Positions 47,600-58,238 of a stretch of DNA of 64,000 nt are shown in pieces. The stretch is from Isoetes taiwanensis (lineage: Eukaryota; Streptophyta; Lycopodiopsida; Isoetales; Isoetaceae): assembly GCA_021234155.1 (NCBI GenBank), contig JAJEKV010000078.1, positions 1,366,001-1,430,000 on the forward strand. Reading direction: 5' to 3'. The notes beneath the pieces are model-generated. The model searched no databases and was not told where the DNA came from. It saw only the letters and a program-made list of their open reading frames with translations. The translations under genes were made by a program, and so were the position numbers. Position 1 is the first letter of the stretch, and every line of letters starts with the position of its first letter.

Positions 47600-47945
47600 G
47601 GAGTTATGGATGCGCTTGCAGATTTTGAAAAATGGATTTGTGGTTTTTTGCTCCTAAGAAACATCAGAGGAAGTTGTACCTCTTGTATCCCTTACTTTGA
47701 TGCTCACGGTTCTCATCTTGCCAGAAGACTTGTGGATTAAGCTGGAAACTACCTTTCCATATAATGTTGAGGATGTCTATTGTGAGCGCATCGAACTACA
47801 GGACAGGAAGAAAGGAAGCAATATATTTTCTTTTAAGGTAAAGGGCACACGATTGTCACAGACACTGACTAAATGTGGAGAGTATAATTTCAAATTCTAC
47901 TTGGTAGTCATACGAAGCACTTTTTCTGCTTTTAAGAACGTGTAA
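47600..47945 (+). pseudogene. Unidentified exon-like fragment
   Basis: A short open stretch (DALADFEKWICGF) is followed by the shared 44203-type segment. Then, after a CAG acceptor-like site, an open frame reads EDLWIKLETTFPYNVEDVYC, ERIELQDRKKGSNIFSFKVK and GTRLSQTL to about 47945. The sequence is protein-like, but I do not recognise the family. It is plausibly another captured host exon. The rest, 47946..48715, has A-rich ACAAC-containing stretches and no gene. Confidence 0.4.
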
Positions 47946-48714
47946 TCAACTTTTATAGGAGTTCCTGTTGCACTTCTGCAGGCAAACAATTCTGACTGTA
48001 TGTATGAGGCAGTACAGCCTATTGGTAAACATTTCTAGATTGTGCCATCAACTGAAACAACGATATGCGATATACTGTTTCTATGCGATAATCCTGTCTT
48101 TAGGTTAGTTCTGTATCTCTTTTACCTGCGGTTCATAATTTTAGTATTCTAGCTTTAAAGAAATAACATGTAAAGTATAAATAGGATATTTAAAAATAAG
48201 GCGCTCTTCATTGTCAGTGTCCTTGGATTCCTTGGATTCCTGCAACGACCAAGTTGTGGTGCATGTTGAAACAAAGACCATGGATGGTTTTTATTTACTT
48301 TTAGCAAAAACAACACTTGAAGCAATACCTATTTTTAAAAAATAATGTGTTATCTTTCTATTAACTACATATCATATTGTGTAAAAACAACACGTCAAAA
48401 TTAATAAAAGACCATTGTAGAGTCTTCTTTAAAATTACATATACTTTTTGAAAAAAACAACAATTAAAAGTAATGGCAACATGTAAAAACTACATTAAAA
48501 CTACACGTAATATTTCTAGCGTTATTTCTAGCATTTTTGGAATAAGAATATGCATGGATTTTAGTTGTTTTCTTGCAAAAAAGACAACAAAAAACTACAC
48601 GTAGAGCAAATTTTGGGGTTGTTGTGATGACAAAGACCAGAAATTTCTTCAGGCCAATCTTCATAAAGTCATGGTATCAAGTATTGTATTGTCTGAAATA
48701 GCAATTTTGATTAA

Positions 48715-48751
48715 TTGTGAAAACGTGACTTTAAAGTATAATTTAAGCAAA
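48715..48751. repeat. 3' terminal sequence of the fragment-carrying element
   Basis: GAAAACGTGACTTTAAAGTA plus TAATTTAAGC matches 63649..63678 (GAAAACATGACTTTGAAGTG plus TGATTTAAGC). Module V begins immediately after, so this fixes the right border. The further hairpin present at 63690 is missing here. Confidence 0.6.
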
Positions 48752-49560
48752 CAAATAATAATAAGATACTAAAAAAACTAGCAAAAAGGAGCAACAGGAG
48801 GCTTGGGCAGTTTCAGGCTTGAATTTGATTTTGATTTTGATTGTTAGATTGTTGAGGAAAACATTTAATAAACAAGTCATTAGTGAAAGGGATATTCAAA
48901 CTAGGGTCTATATAAAAGAATGAAAATCAATATGTAAAGAGAATGTGAATTTGGACTTGATCATTTGAGGCCGATAGTTTTTGCAATAATTAATTTATTG
49001 TAATAACATTTGCAATTCAAAATTCAAGTAGATCTATTACATAGCATTTACAATGGTTAGTGGGGAGCATTCGTATAGAAATACATAGAAATGATGACAG
49101 GTTGTGTAGGGCGAAGTTTTAGGGGTTTAGGATTAACTTTCCCGTGCATACCTCGAGGGTTTCAGCTATGCCAGATTTAGAAAGGAAGAGACGAGTTAAG
49201 GATTTACAAGGGGATGTGCTGGTAGCCACAATTGCCGCTTGGAGATGGCCGCCTGTTGCTTTAACCCAGCCTGTTTTATCCGCTTTCTTATGACTTTTGA
49301 AGCAACTAGTTCTGGCCGAGTTTTGGAAAGCAGAATGTTGTTGTTGGGGTTCGGAAAGTAGGGTTAGGAAGATGCCTATTTGTTGTGAGGAAGGCCGGGT
49401 TGTAATCATTGTTTCAATGCATTGCTTGTGTCCTTGAGCCAGGTTCAACAAAGGGAAGGTAGATGCTCTATTTTACTTTGTACTGGGTGAATCTGTGTTC
49501 TTATTTGAGTGATTTAGAAGTAGGTAGGCGAAGGAAAATGATCTGTACAGAAAAAATAAA
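48752..49560. repeat. Module V, copy 4
   Basis: This matches 7255..8000, with 76 extra bases at 49242..49314. No gene is present. Confidence 0.75.
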
Positions 49561-49758
49561 ATAAAATAAAATTTGTTATATGCTTGTATTGTCTGCCATC
49601 TTCTTGAATGCCTATGCATGTTGCCCCCTATGCATGTTGCGCCCGACCCTTTAACGGGAGGACATGCCTTTGGTTTGCGCTATGCGCAAAAAGTTCGATT
49701 CCCTTGGTTTGATTCTATGCTGCATGTTCTTCTTGTATGCAGATTATATGCTGCTTCT

Positions 49759-49803
<45 letters not shown>

Positions 49804-52215
49804 GCAAGAGAGGTTTAGTGGAAAATGCAAGGCCTCGACAGGTTGACAGGTTTTTAGAAGAAGAGATGTATTTGAGAGATGTATTTGTTTCTAAAGGAGA
49901 GATGTATTTGTATTCTAGAAGTCAGCTAGGCTCGGTTGCATTCATAAAGTTGGATTGACCCTAAAAAATAGAGCCACATAAGCGTGAATGCTCTTACATG
50001 GGCAGCTAGGATCGTGTGCCTTGGCATATCCCATGGAACATCCTTCAATCTAACGGCTAAAAACCCATAATACATGAGTTTACCCATAACACATAACAAA
50101 AGAAATATAGTGGGCAAATGAAATGTAAATTTATGTAGAAAATGGAAAGAGAAAAAGCAACGAGGGGCATAGGCAAATTTAAGCGTTGAATCTGTTAAAT
50201 CTGTTGATTATAGTATTGGAAACTTGCAAGGAGTAGGATGCTTGACATATTACCGGCTTCAAAAGGTCAGACGGATCGATACAATATGATCACTGAATTG
50301 ATTGTGCAACATGTAGCTGAAGTACAATCTACGATTATGCTGCACTAGAGCATGTACCATTAGGCTCCTAGAAAGCAGAATGCTAAAGCAAGAACAAGAA
50401 AAGCATTAATAAAGCTGAATCGTAATCTCTTTTGTTGGTCAAGATGCTGTGAGATTGGAACGGAAGCGCAGGGAAATCATTCTCGATGATAAGCAGCTAT
50501 TTGTCCATCACAACCGTATCACAAAGTTATTGGATGTTCAAATAAAGGGAAACAAACTTTGCATAATAGCAATAGGACCCAACATAAAGAGTTTGAAAAA
50601 TGTTAGAAAAGAGTAGAGAAACCTCTTGGCAATTCTCATAATACATTCTCCTTATCAAATCCAGCTGGAGACCTTAGAAGCACACAATTTGCTTCTGATC
50701 ATTGGTTCAAACAACAGAAAGGATGGAATGTAAAGAAAATCTATGCATTCTGTAATCTGTATGAAAGTTAAGCATTTCTAATGGACTGTCACTTCTCTGC
50801 ACAGGGGAAAGTTAGTAATCATTCTCACAAACTCTTCATCACATCTGCATAATGCTTTTGTGGATCTGCATTTCATGAGCTCTCATCTACAAAAGAAACG
50901 TTGAAGCTCAACAAGCTCTTAACATGCTGACTGATTTCTTTCAGACTTAAACATATAGTTCTGATTTATTGCCTGCTATAAGCCAGGGATATCATTGTCA
51001 TTCCCATCTAATGGCCTCATCTCTTGTCATTGAGAACTGCAGACTTGTAGACTTGTTCGCAATTAAGTCTTATACTTAGAGAAATTGTGTAGATTAATCT
51101 GATAACTGGTCTGTTGCTACTTAGTTCCAAGCGCCGTCTGCATGACCTACATGTGATCTACAATTCTGGCATCTATAAATGGGTCACATGACCCAATGAG
51201 AAGAGAGATCAGTCAGGAGGAACTTCAGAGAATTCAATGAACAAATGACATAAATTAATCGTTGTAGACTTCAAAGAATGAGATGGCAACTAGAAACTTT
51301 AAGCATGAGTTATGCTATAGATCATGCGCATACAGATCATGCACATACCTAGAAGATTAGATTCTAGGGAATAATAGGTCAGTTTGATGTAGGAAAGCGT
51401 GTCTTAAACATTTCATAGAAGATATAACATGCAAATAGTAGTGATGGTTAAAAGAAACAACAAAGAGCGCAGCTGTAAAAAATGATGGAAAATGGTATAA
51501 GCATCTGTTTGGGATCATTTGCAGAATCATGCCCCTTCTATTGCTTCTTTTGTCTGGGTACAATGCATGTCTCAAAACTTTGCCATGCCAATAAATCAGA
51601 GTTTTTTCCAATAGACAATTTGGGTTGTTCCCATTTTTCATTTGTGTGGACAAGTGGTCTGTTTCTGTTTGTCTGCATGGGCAGGAGGCTGGTTATACAA
51701 GGCTACTCAATCAAATTATTACTTGAAGTTTATCATTCGAAATAAAGACTTTAGGAGCACTGTTGGTGAGTTCAGCACATGAAAGGTCTTGAAGAGGGCA
51801 AGCAGAAAACTCTACGTTGGCATAATTTCTAGCCGTAATAATATGGCTTCATCAAGAGAAATAAGTCCCAATTTATTCTTCCAAGGGTTTCTGTCAAGAT
51901 CCTCTGGAATTTGGTTAAGCTCGTTGCGACTAAACATATCCTTAACTCATCCAAAAGCCTTGAAAGGAAGCTATGAAGGAAAAAATTTTGAACAAAATTT
52001 GTAGAACCAAAAGCTAAACCTGAGGCAACTTGTTAAGAACGGCAGGAGCAAGATCGAAGACTGAAGCGGAGGCGCCTTCCATACTCGAGCTCCCTGAAGC
52101 AGAGGCGTGGATAACCTTTTCCCGGATCCTTGGAAAATATCGTGCCAAAGGGTAGGAACCTTTGGACCTTTGGCAAAATCCAACCTCCCTCCTCCCCCAT
52201 TACTTGACATTCACA
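49561..52215. repeat. Module A, third copy
   Basis: This is colinear with 8001..10763, with several deletions (for example about 90 bases near 50945). At its right end the TATA box and the whole Pro-rich gene are missing: CATTCACAAGC is followed directly by sequence equivalent to 11487. Confidence 0.85.
49757..49802. repeat. (TCTA)n microsatellite
   Basis: About 11 repeats lie at a site where the other two module A copies have a single CTAT (near 153 and 8199), so it expanded only in this copy. Confidence 0.9.
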
Positions 52216-53390
52216 AGCGTATTCTAAAGGTAGTAAAGGGAGGTATTGTATAATATAGCGTATAAAGAGGATGTTAGAGTGGAAAATGACATGTTCATGG
52301 CACTCGCTAATAATTTAGTTCGATAGAAAGGCGTTAAATGTTTTCCACCACTTCATCATTTTTGCACTTAAAATTGCCATATTGTGTATAGCCTACACCT
52401 AGTTAGCCTAATCACCCTATCACGAGATAAAGGACAAAATTCTACGAAATTGACTAACAACCAAAGGGGGCTCATGAGAATTAGCACCCACCTGCATGAA
52501 TCAACACATTTCCTGAATGGAAGGTTATTTAAGCAAAGCATTGCGAGGTCCCTACCAACTCTCATTACTTCTATTAGGAAATTACTTTGTGGTGCATATT
52601 CACTTTGTATGCTAGAATTTAATCCCTTCTTAAGAAGTTTAAATGTTAGCATCATCATGCTAAAACACTTTCTCCCAACCTTTCATCTGCGATCACCACA
52701 CTGATACTATCGTGGCCTGAAAAGTTTTGAGTCCTAGAGAATGAGAATGTGCTATGCCTCGATATTTGTAACAGGCGAAATTATGGGTAGTAAGAACAGA
52801 ATATAAGCAAGTCTATAGTACAAACAATGACCATGCTATCATTGACGTACTTTTGCTAGCGAGTAGAATATGGAACTGACCGACTAATAACTAACCTGCA
52901 TGTCATGGAAAAAAGCCATCAATTTGTCTCTAAAGAACAAAGATGCACAGATATGCAACAATAGCACATTGTTATGTAAGCTAATGCGGAAGAAGTGCAT
53001 TGAACAATTAAATACAGTTTTGCTTCAACATAATTAATGCATTTCCATAGAACAAGGCAGATGATTCTTTTTTTCCTTGATTAAAAATGGTGGAGGAATA
53101 GGTAAATGAACAAAGATACATTGGATTTCTTGTCGATCTTTTAATCGAGAGGACTGGCTTGTATGAATATTAAAACATACGCCATTGAAGGAATGTTTTA
53201 ACCTTGAAACCCCTCAAAACGCCCCATGAATTGGAATGGAAAAGAAACAAAAAAAAGGCGGAGGGGACAACCAAGAAGGGTACGTCTCCAAATCTCAATT
53301 GGAACATCTAAATAGTCGGATAGTAGTTAAAAATGTCTAAAGGCAGGGCTAATAACCCTTTAACAAAAAATAATAATAACATATCTATAT
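52216..53390. repeat. P-flank end and module R, copy 4
   Basis: 52216..52380 matches 11487..11650 and 52385..53385 matches 12205..13195. The 546-bp element is absent, so the site reads straight through at 52378..52390. R is cut at about 53385 in AATAATAACATAT. Confidence 0.85.
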
Positions 53391-53726
53391 CTATATCATA
53401 ACATATATATGTTCTTATGTTTGTCCTCCTAAATAGGTAGATTGATCCGAGATCCCCTTGCTCACGTGGCTTTGGGACGTATCCTCGTGGGCCCGGATGG
53501 CTTGGGAGTTTGTGACCGATTATACCATGATCCTACGGCCCGGGTTGATCTAGGATCCGGCCGATCCAAGATCCCACGGCTCACGTTGTTTTAGATATAT
53601 TCTACATGATCCTACGGTCAGCATTGATCATAATCCTTGGTCCAAGATCCTACTGGCTCACATTGCATGCTCGGGCCTTGGTATTTTCAACAAATCTTAA
53701 GGAAAGGCTTTTAAAATTTTTTATGT

Positions 53727-53789
53727 TATTGGGGGATTCAACCCGGTCAATAACCCCCAACCCCCATTCTAACCACTAGACCGGGCATT
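53727..53789 (-). repeat. tRNA-like segment, unit 1
   Basis: On the minus strand GGTCTAGTGGTTAGAATGGG resembles the A-box/D-arm of glycine- or glutamate-type tRNAs, and GGGTTGAATCCCCC the B-box/T-arm with one change. The anticodon arm and a full acceptor stem are not recognisable, so it is a tRNA-related Pol III promoter, not a working tRNA. Confidence 0.5.
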
Positions 53790-53920
53790 AATTCTATGAA
53801 TAATTTATGCTTCAAATATACTTAAAGGTAATATTCTAATTAAGATAAATAGAATATAACATTCTAGATAGTTCAAGCAAGTTCTAGAAAGTTCTGGAGA
53901 CTCTAGAAAGTTCTAAAATC

Positions 53921-53948
53921 TTCTAGAATGTTCTAGAAAGTTCTAGAA
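53921..53948. promoter_or_regulatory. Perfect heat-shock-element array, unit 1
   Basis: Three consecutive TTCTAGAA blocks on an exact 10-base period give six alternating nTTCn/nGAAn pentamers in register, the binding pattern of heat-shock factor trimers. More imperfect blocks extend to about 53862 and 54140. Function is inferred from motif only. Confidence 0.5.
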
Positions 53949-55021
53949 TTTTAAAATATTTTGGAATATAAGAGAATCTAGGGGGAATCTAAGAGAATCC
54001 TTCCAGAAAATCCCAAATTGTTCTAATAAGTTCTAGAATGTAAGGGAATCTTCGGGGATGTAAGGAAATAGGGAAATACTTCCAGAAAGTTCCAGAATGT
54101 TTTGAAAGTTTCAGAATATTCCAGAAAGTTCTAGAATTTATTGAATGTAAGGGAATCCAGGAGAATTAAAGGGAATCTAAGGAAATCTCATAAACTATAA
54201 GAGAATCTAGGAAGATATTTACAAGTCTAAAGGAATCTCTTAAAATTTAGTTGAATCTAAGGGAATCTTCATAATATCTAAGGGAATCTACAAGGATCTT
54301 GATGAAATCTTAGAGTTTTTTTAAGATTTTGCAAAGAGCCACAATAGAATGTTCTAAAATGTTTCATAAAGGTATACAATATAAATCTTGAAAAAAAAAA
54401 TGTTCTAGATGCTCGGGGTTTGAGCAGGAGTCTAAAAATAGAAAGTGTTTTAGAAATGTTAAAGATCCAAGATAGATTATTTTGAAAGGTTCTAAATGCT
54501 CATGGGTAAGCACCTCAATCAAAATAGAAAATTCTAAGAGAATCTAAGGGAATCTTCATGAATGCTAAATATAGTACATAGAATGTTGAAGAATATAAAG
54601 GAATGCTAAAATTGGAACTTGCACCATAGGACGTGTTAAATTTCTTGTCTATATATATACTCTATATATGTTCTTATATGTTCTTATGTTTTCAAGCGCT
54701 TAGAAAATCAGTCTGCTCGAGATCCCGGCTCACGTAGCTTTGGGACGTATTCCTACCTGAGATGGTTTGGGAGTTTACATATAAAATTATAGACGCGATT
54801 CTACGGTCCGAGTTGATCATGATCCCGATCGTCCGGTCCGAGATCCCACGACTCACGTTACTTTGGGACACATCCTACGGTGTACATGACTTTGGGAATT
54901 ATATGTAATAGATCCTATGGCTCATGTTGCGTGAGATCTCGACCCTTGATCGAGTCCAAGATCCTACGGCCCAAGTTGAATGCTCATCCCTTAGGAAAAG
55001 GCTTTTAAAATTTTTATGTTG

Positions 55022-55088
55022 TGTGGGGGATTCGAACCCTGACCATTGACCCCCCAACCCCCCATTCTAACCATTAGACCAAGCATTA
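55022..55088 (-). repeat. tRNA-like segment, unit 2 (consensus A and B boxes)
   Basis: On the minus strand TGGTCTAATGG fits the A-box consensus TRGYNNARNNGG, and GGTTCGAATCC is a perfect B box. Spacing between them is about 32 bases, within the range for Pol III genes. GGGTTCGAATCCC forms a T-arm-like stem. Weak acceptor pairing argues against a functional tRNA. Confidence 0.55.
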
Positions 55089-55170
55089 ATTCCATAAATA
55101 ATTTATGTTTCAAATATACTTAAGGGTAATGTTCCCATTAAGATAAAATAGACTATAACATTCTAGCTAG

Positions 55171-55218
55171 TTCAAGAAGGTTCTAGAATGTTCTGGAAGG
55201 CTCTAGAAAGTTCTAGAA
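55171..55218. promoter_or_regulatory. Ten-pentamer heat-shock-element array, unit 2
   Basis: TTCAAGAAGG, TTCTAGAATG, TTCTGGAAGG, CTCTAGAAAG and TTCTAGAA follow each other on a 10-base period. Nine of ten pentamers match the nTTCn/nGAAn rule; only CTC deviates. Binding in vivo is untested. Confidence 0.5.
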
Positions 55219-55895
55219 CATAAGAGAATCTAGGGGGGATCTAAGAAAATTCTTCTAGAAAGTTCCAAATTGTTCTAAGTTTTAGAGTGTTCTAGAATGT
55301 AGGGGAATCTACGGGAATGTAAGGAAATCTAGGGAAATACTTCCAGAAAGTTCTAGAATATATTGAAAGTCTTAGAATGTTCAGAAAGTCTTAGAATGTT
55401 CTAAAAAGTTTTAGAATGTAAAGGAATCCAGAAGAATCTAATAGAATGTAAGAAAATCTTATAAAATGTAAGAGAATCTAGAAAAATATTTACAAGCCTA
55501 AGGGAATCTCTTAAAATCTGGGGGATCTAAAGGAATCTTCATAAAATCTAAGGGAATCTAAGAAAATGTTGATGAAATCTTAGAGTATCTAAGGGAATCT
55601 TTATAGAATCTCTTTGAATCTCATGTAATATAAGGGAACCTAGGGCAATCTCATAAAATCTAAATGAATCTAAGAGAATCTAAGGGGATCTTCATAGAAT
55701 CTTGGAGAATCTAGGGAAATCTAATAGAATCTAGAGGGAATCTTATAAAATTTAGAGAAATGCTCACGAACCGTCTAAGAGAAGCTTGGTAGAATATTAG
55801 AGAATCTATCAAGAGATTCTTTTACAAGAACTTGCACGTAGGAACATGCCAAAACTCGAACATGCACCGTAGGACGCATTAAATTTCTTGTATAC

Positions 55896-57532
55896 ATATG
55901 TGATTGTATATGGAAAATTAAACAAGGGGGTGCTAGGTAGGATAAAACATGGCATGAGGTTGCCCTTGCAACCTGTGTTGTAGATGGAGGCTTCTTCATC
56001 TTGTTTGTTATTGAGTGGTCTAATTCTCACCATGCCCTACCTAACATTTTTTATGACTAGTATCCTACTACAAAATTGTTTGTAGTGGTTCCAATGTGCA
56101 TCTCCAACTCCACCCTACACTTCAGCATGGAAAAGAAATTCAAAGCAAAGACATCCAAGGCTTGAGAACATCCCTTGAAATGGAACCTCTCTTCTTTTAT
56201 GCTAATTTACGTTGTACCAGAAGGATGTTGTGCTCAAGAATAGAAGCCTTAAGGGGATCCTTTCCCTTTTGAAAATCTGGCGAAGTTGCAATATGGTCGA
56301 TGTTGTGCAATGACGTCCCATGACAGATTGTTTCGAGAAGAGGAAGGAATCCGGCTATGGCAAGAATTGATTCGAATGGCTATGGCAGCCAGGAGCGCCA
56401 GAATTGGGGTGGAGTTCCAGTCAAGCTATCCTAACGAGCATCTCTTAACGCACATCTTAACTTTTTTTTTACTTTCGCATTAACTGCTATTATTAGGGCA
56501 GGTTTACTCAACTAAGTCTTGAATTTCAATATTCTACTAAAATATTATTTTGCGTCTGTCTTAACTATTCGTGTTTTTACTGAATTTTTCTTGCTCCTCT
56601 TCGACCAATTTGATTGATCTTTATTCAATGGCCAAGAAAGGGCAAACCCATACTAGTGCTTGCTCCTCACCGCCACCTGTCAAAGAAACAAAACAAAGAA
56701 TTATGTACGAAGATGGGGATGTGATCCTTGCAAAGCATCTTCGTAAAAAACATGCAAAGGCCGCCATTAGAAAGGCTAGTTGGTTTTTTTTGTTAAAAAG
56801 AGGTATGCATAACTGCATCTAACGGAAGAAGTGAGCTATAAGATTGTTTATTAGAAGAATTGGATTGCAAATCACCATATCTCTAAGTATATTGCCAGAG
56901 CTTTTGCTCTTCATTGAAGTGGAATACCTATTGACTAGAAAGATTTGGCAAACACTTCCAAATACGTGGCTAAGGAGTAAGATAATATAGAGGATCATTT
57001 GAGGGTAAAGGCATGCTACGGTGTACCACTTTTGGAACCCTCATTTTATGTAATCCACAAATATGAAGGAACGAATTTTGCAGCAGGTGCAACTTCCCAA
57101 AAAGTTATACTTTGTAAGTTAATTTATGGTCGAAAAGATCTGCAGGAAGCAAAGAAATAACAATCTTTTTCTTTATCGACAAAATCCATTTAAGGGAGCA
57201 CTATGCAGTAAACACATTGTGCAATATAAACAAGGAAAAGAATCACGTAGAGTATTGCATACTGAAGAGAGAAAATCGAAAGTTGAGAAACTGAAAATTA
57301 TTTGATTTTGGATCATAATAATAAGAACCCCATTTGAAGTTACCTAACCTTAATAGTCTAAAGTATTCAGGTTCATGTATTAGTAAGCATGCCAAAGCAT
57401 ACGTTAGAAAACAGATACCTTGCAAAACCACAGCTATCTAGCAGACTTTATTAGAGCAACCCCTCTCATTTATGGTGCTATTTAAGTGCACTTTCTTCCT
57501 TATCCAATTGCCTTCTAGAGAATGCTACACCA
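55896..57532. repeat. Modules Q and S, copy 4
   Basis: This matches 20640..22035, with the extra 26720..27000-type segment at 56235..56470 and a 45-base insertion at 57001..57045. It ends at CCTTCTAGAGAA, where a LINE fragment is inserted. Inside are the conserved ORFs 56286..56483 (MTSHDRLFREEEG) and 56571..56822 (MAKKGQTHTSACSS), counterparts of 26780 and 21146. Confidence 0.8.
57001..57045. mobile_element. 45-bp solo end of a MITE
   Basis: GGGTAAAGGCATGCTACGGT and GTACCACTTTTGGAACCCTC are the reverse complement of the right end of the MITE at 57790..58111. The paralogous site near 21569 lacks it. It is either a deletion derivative or a bare terminus. Confidence 0.75.
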
Positions 57533-58238
57533 CAAAGATAAAGTTAACTCATTATTCCATGTACACTTAAAATGTTAATTGCTAGATATTGAACAAGTTC
57601 TCACATGCTGGAGATCGAGACAGGTAGGTGGGCGAAGATAAAGGTTGTGCAGGCTATGTGATGTGGGTTGTGTAGAAGATGAAGATCATGTGTTTACAAA
57701 ATGTACAGCATATGTAGATATCAGGCACAGGTATGGTGTACATAATGAGAATTTTTATTCTCTATTTACATCATCCCCTTTTGATACAGGGGTGAAAGCA
57801 TGCTAGGGAGTACCATCTAAAGTACTTTTTAGGGAGTGCGAAACTACCCAGAAAAGTACCCAACACTGGGTACTGGGAACTTGCATAAATGCCACAATAA
57901 ATAATAAGTTTGAGAGTTCATTCATTTATTTTAGTCTCTAATAGTATTGTTATCCTCTAGTACTATAGATTGGCATGTTACTGACCTTCAATTCAAAAAA
58001 TTTTGATCTATTTTAATGGAAAGAAAAAACAGAAAGTACCAGTTTTAAAAGTACCCAGTGTAGGTACTTTTGAGGGTTCCAAAAGTGGTACACCGTAGCA
58101 TGCTTTTACCCACAGGATTATATATAAAAGCGGTGGATGATCACCGTTCATTACTGTTGAAATTATAAAGCATTGTACCCAGGCTCTATGGCCTCTCAGG
58201 GCCCTAAGGAGCTAGTTAATTAATAATAATAATAATAA
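57533..58238 (+). mobile_element. LINE 3' end with (TAA)n tail
   Basis: This is absent from copy 2 (22030..22045), so it is an insertion. The frame CRLCDVGCVEDEDHVFTKC with an IRHRYG-like continuation is the zinc-finger end of a LINE ORF2. It continues across the inserted MITE into LYIKAVDDHRSLLLKL and a stop. The element ends with an ATA/TAA microsatellite tail (about 58216..58238). The RT is missing by 5' truncation. It resembles the minus-strand LINE at 23440..24300. Confidence 0.75.
57790..58111. mobile_element. 322-bp MITE with 4-bp target duplication
   Basis: The terminal inverted repeats begin GGGTGAAAGCATGCTAGGG on the left and GGGTAAAAGCATGCTACGG inward from the right. ACAG flanks both sides (57786..57789 and 58112..58115). 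Removing the element and one ACAG leaves the LINE reading frame continuous, which confirms the borders. The interior holds GTACTTTT/AAAAGTAC-type short inverted motifs and no ORF. A 4-bp duplication fits few known superfamilies. Confidence 0.85.

Larger units (their letters stand above)
41690..48750. mobile_element. 7.1-kb gene-fragment-carrying element
   Basis: In copy 1 the H3 pseudogene and module V are 70 bases apart; here they are separated by 7.06 kb. The block starts with GGGTTGCCCCTAGGGGGC, a strong hairpin, and ends with CGTGACTTTAAAGTATAATT. Both end sequences recur only about 75 bases apart in a tiny relative at 63566..63692. Inside are pieces of at least three unrelated host genes, all plus strand and some with introns. 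A second copy of the start hairpin lies at 47365, so the block may be two nested or tandem elements. No transposase, RepHel or RT is seen. The class (Helitron-like or TIR) is undecided. Confidence 0.6.
53391..54655. repeat. Unit 1 of HSE-rich tandem repeat
   Basis: The layout is a GATC-rich part (GATCCGAGATCC, CCTACGGCCCGGGTTGATC), a minus-strand tRNA-like segment, then about 700 bases dominated by TTCTAGAA and by GAATCTAAGGGAATCT-like units, ending TTAAATTTCTTGT. Unit 2 follows directly with the same order. No ORF is present. Together the two units fill a gap in module R/Q, so they are an insertion. Confidence 0.8.
54656..55890. repeat. Unit 2 of HSE-rich tandem repeat
   Basis: This has the same order as unit 1, with roughly 20% divergence by eye and several indels. 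It begins TATATGTTCTTATG and ends TTAAATTTCTTGTATACATA. The right flank resumes module Q at about 55894. Confidence 0.8.

Noticed and set aside
41690-48750. Helitron assignment for the fragment-carrying block
   Set aside because: Multi-gene capture fits Helitrons, but I see no 5' TC, no CTRR end and no A/T insertion site, so I left the class open.
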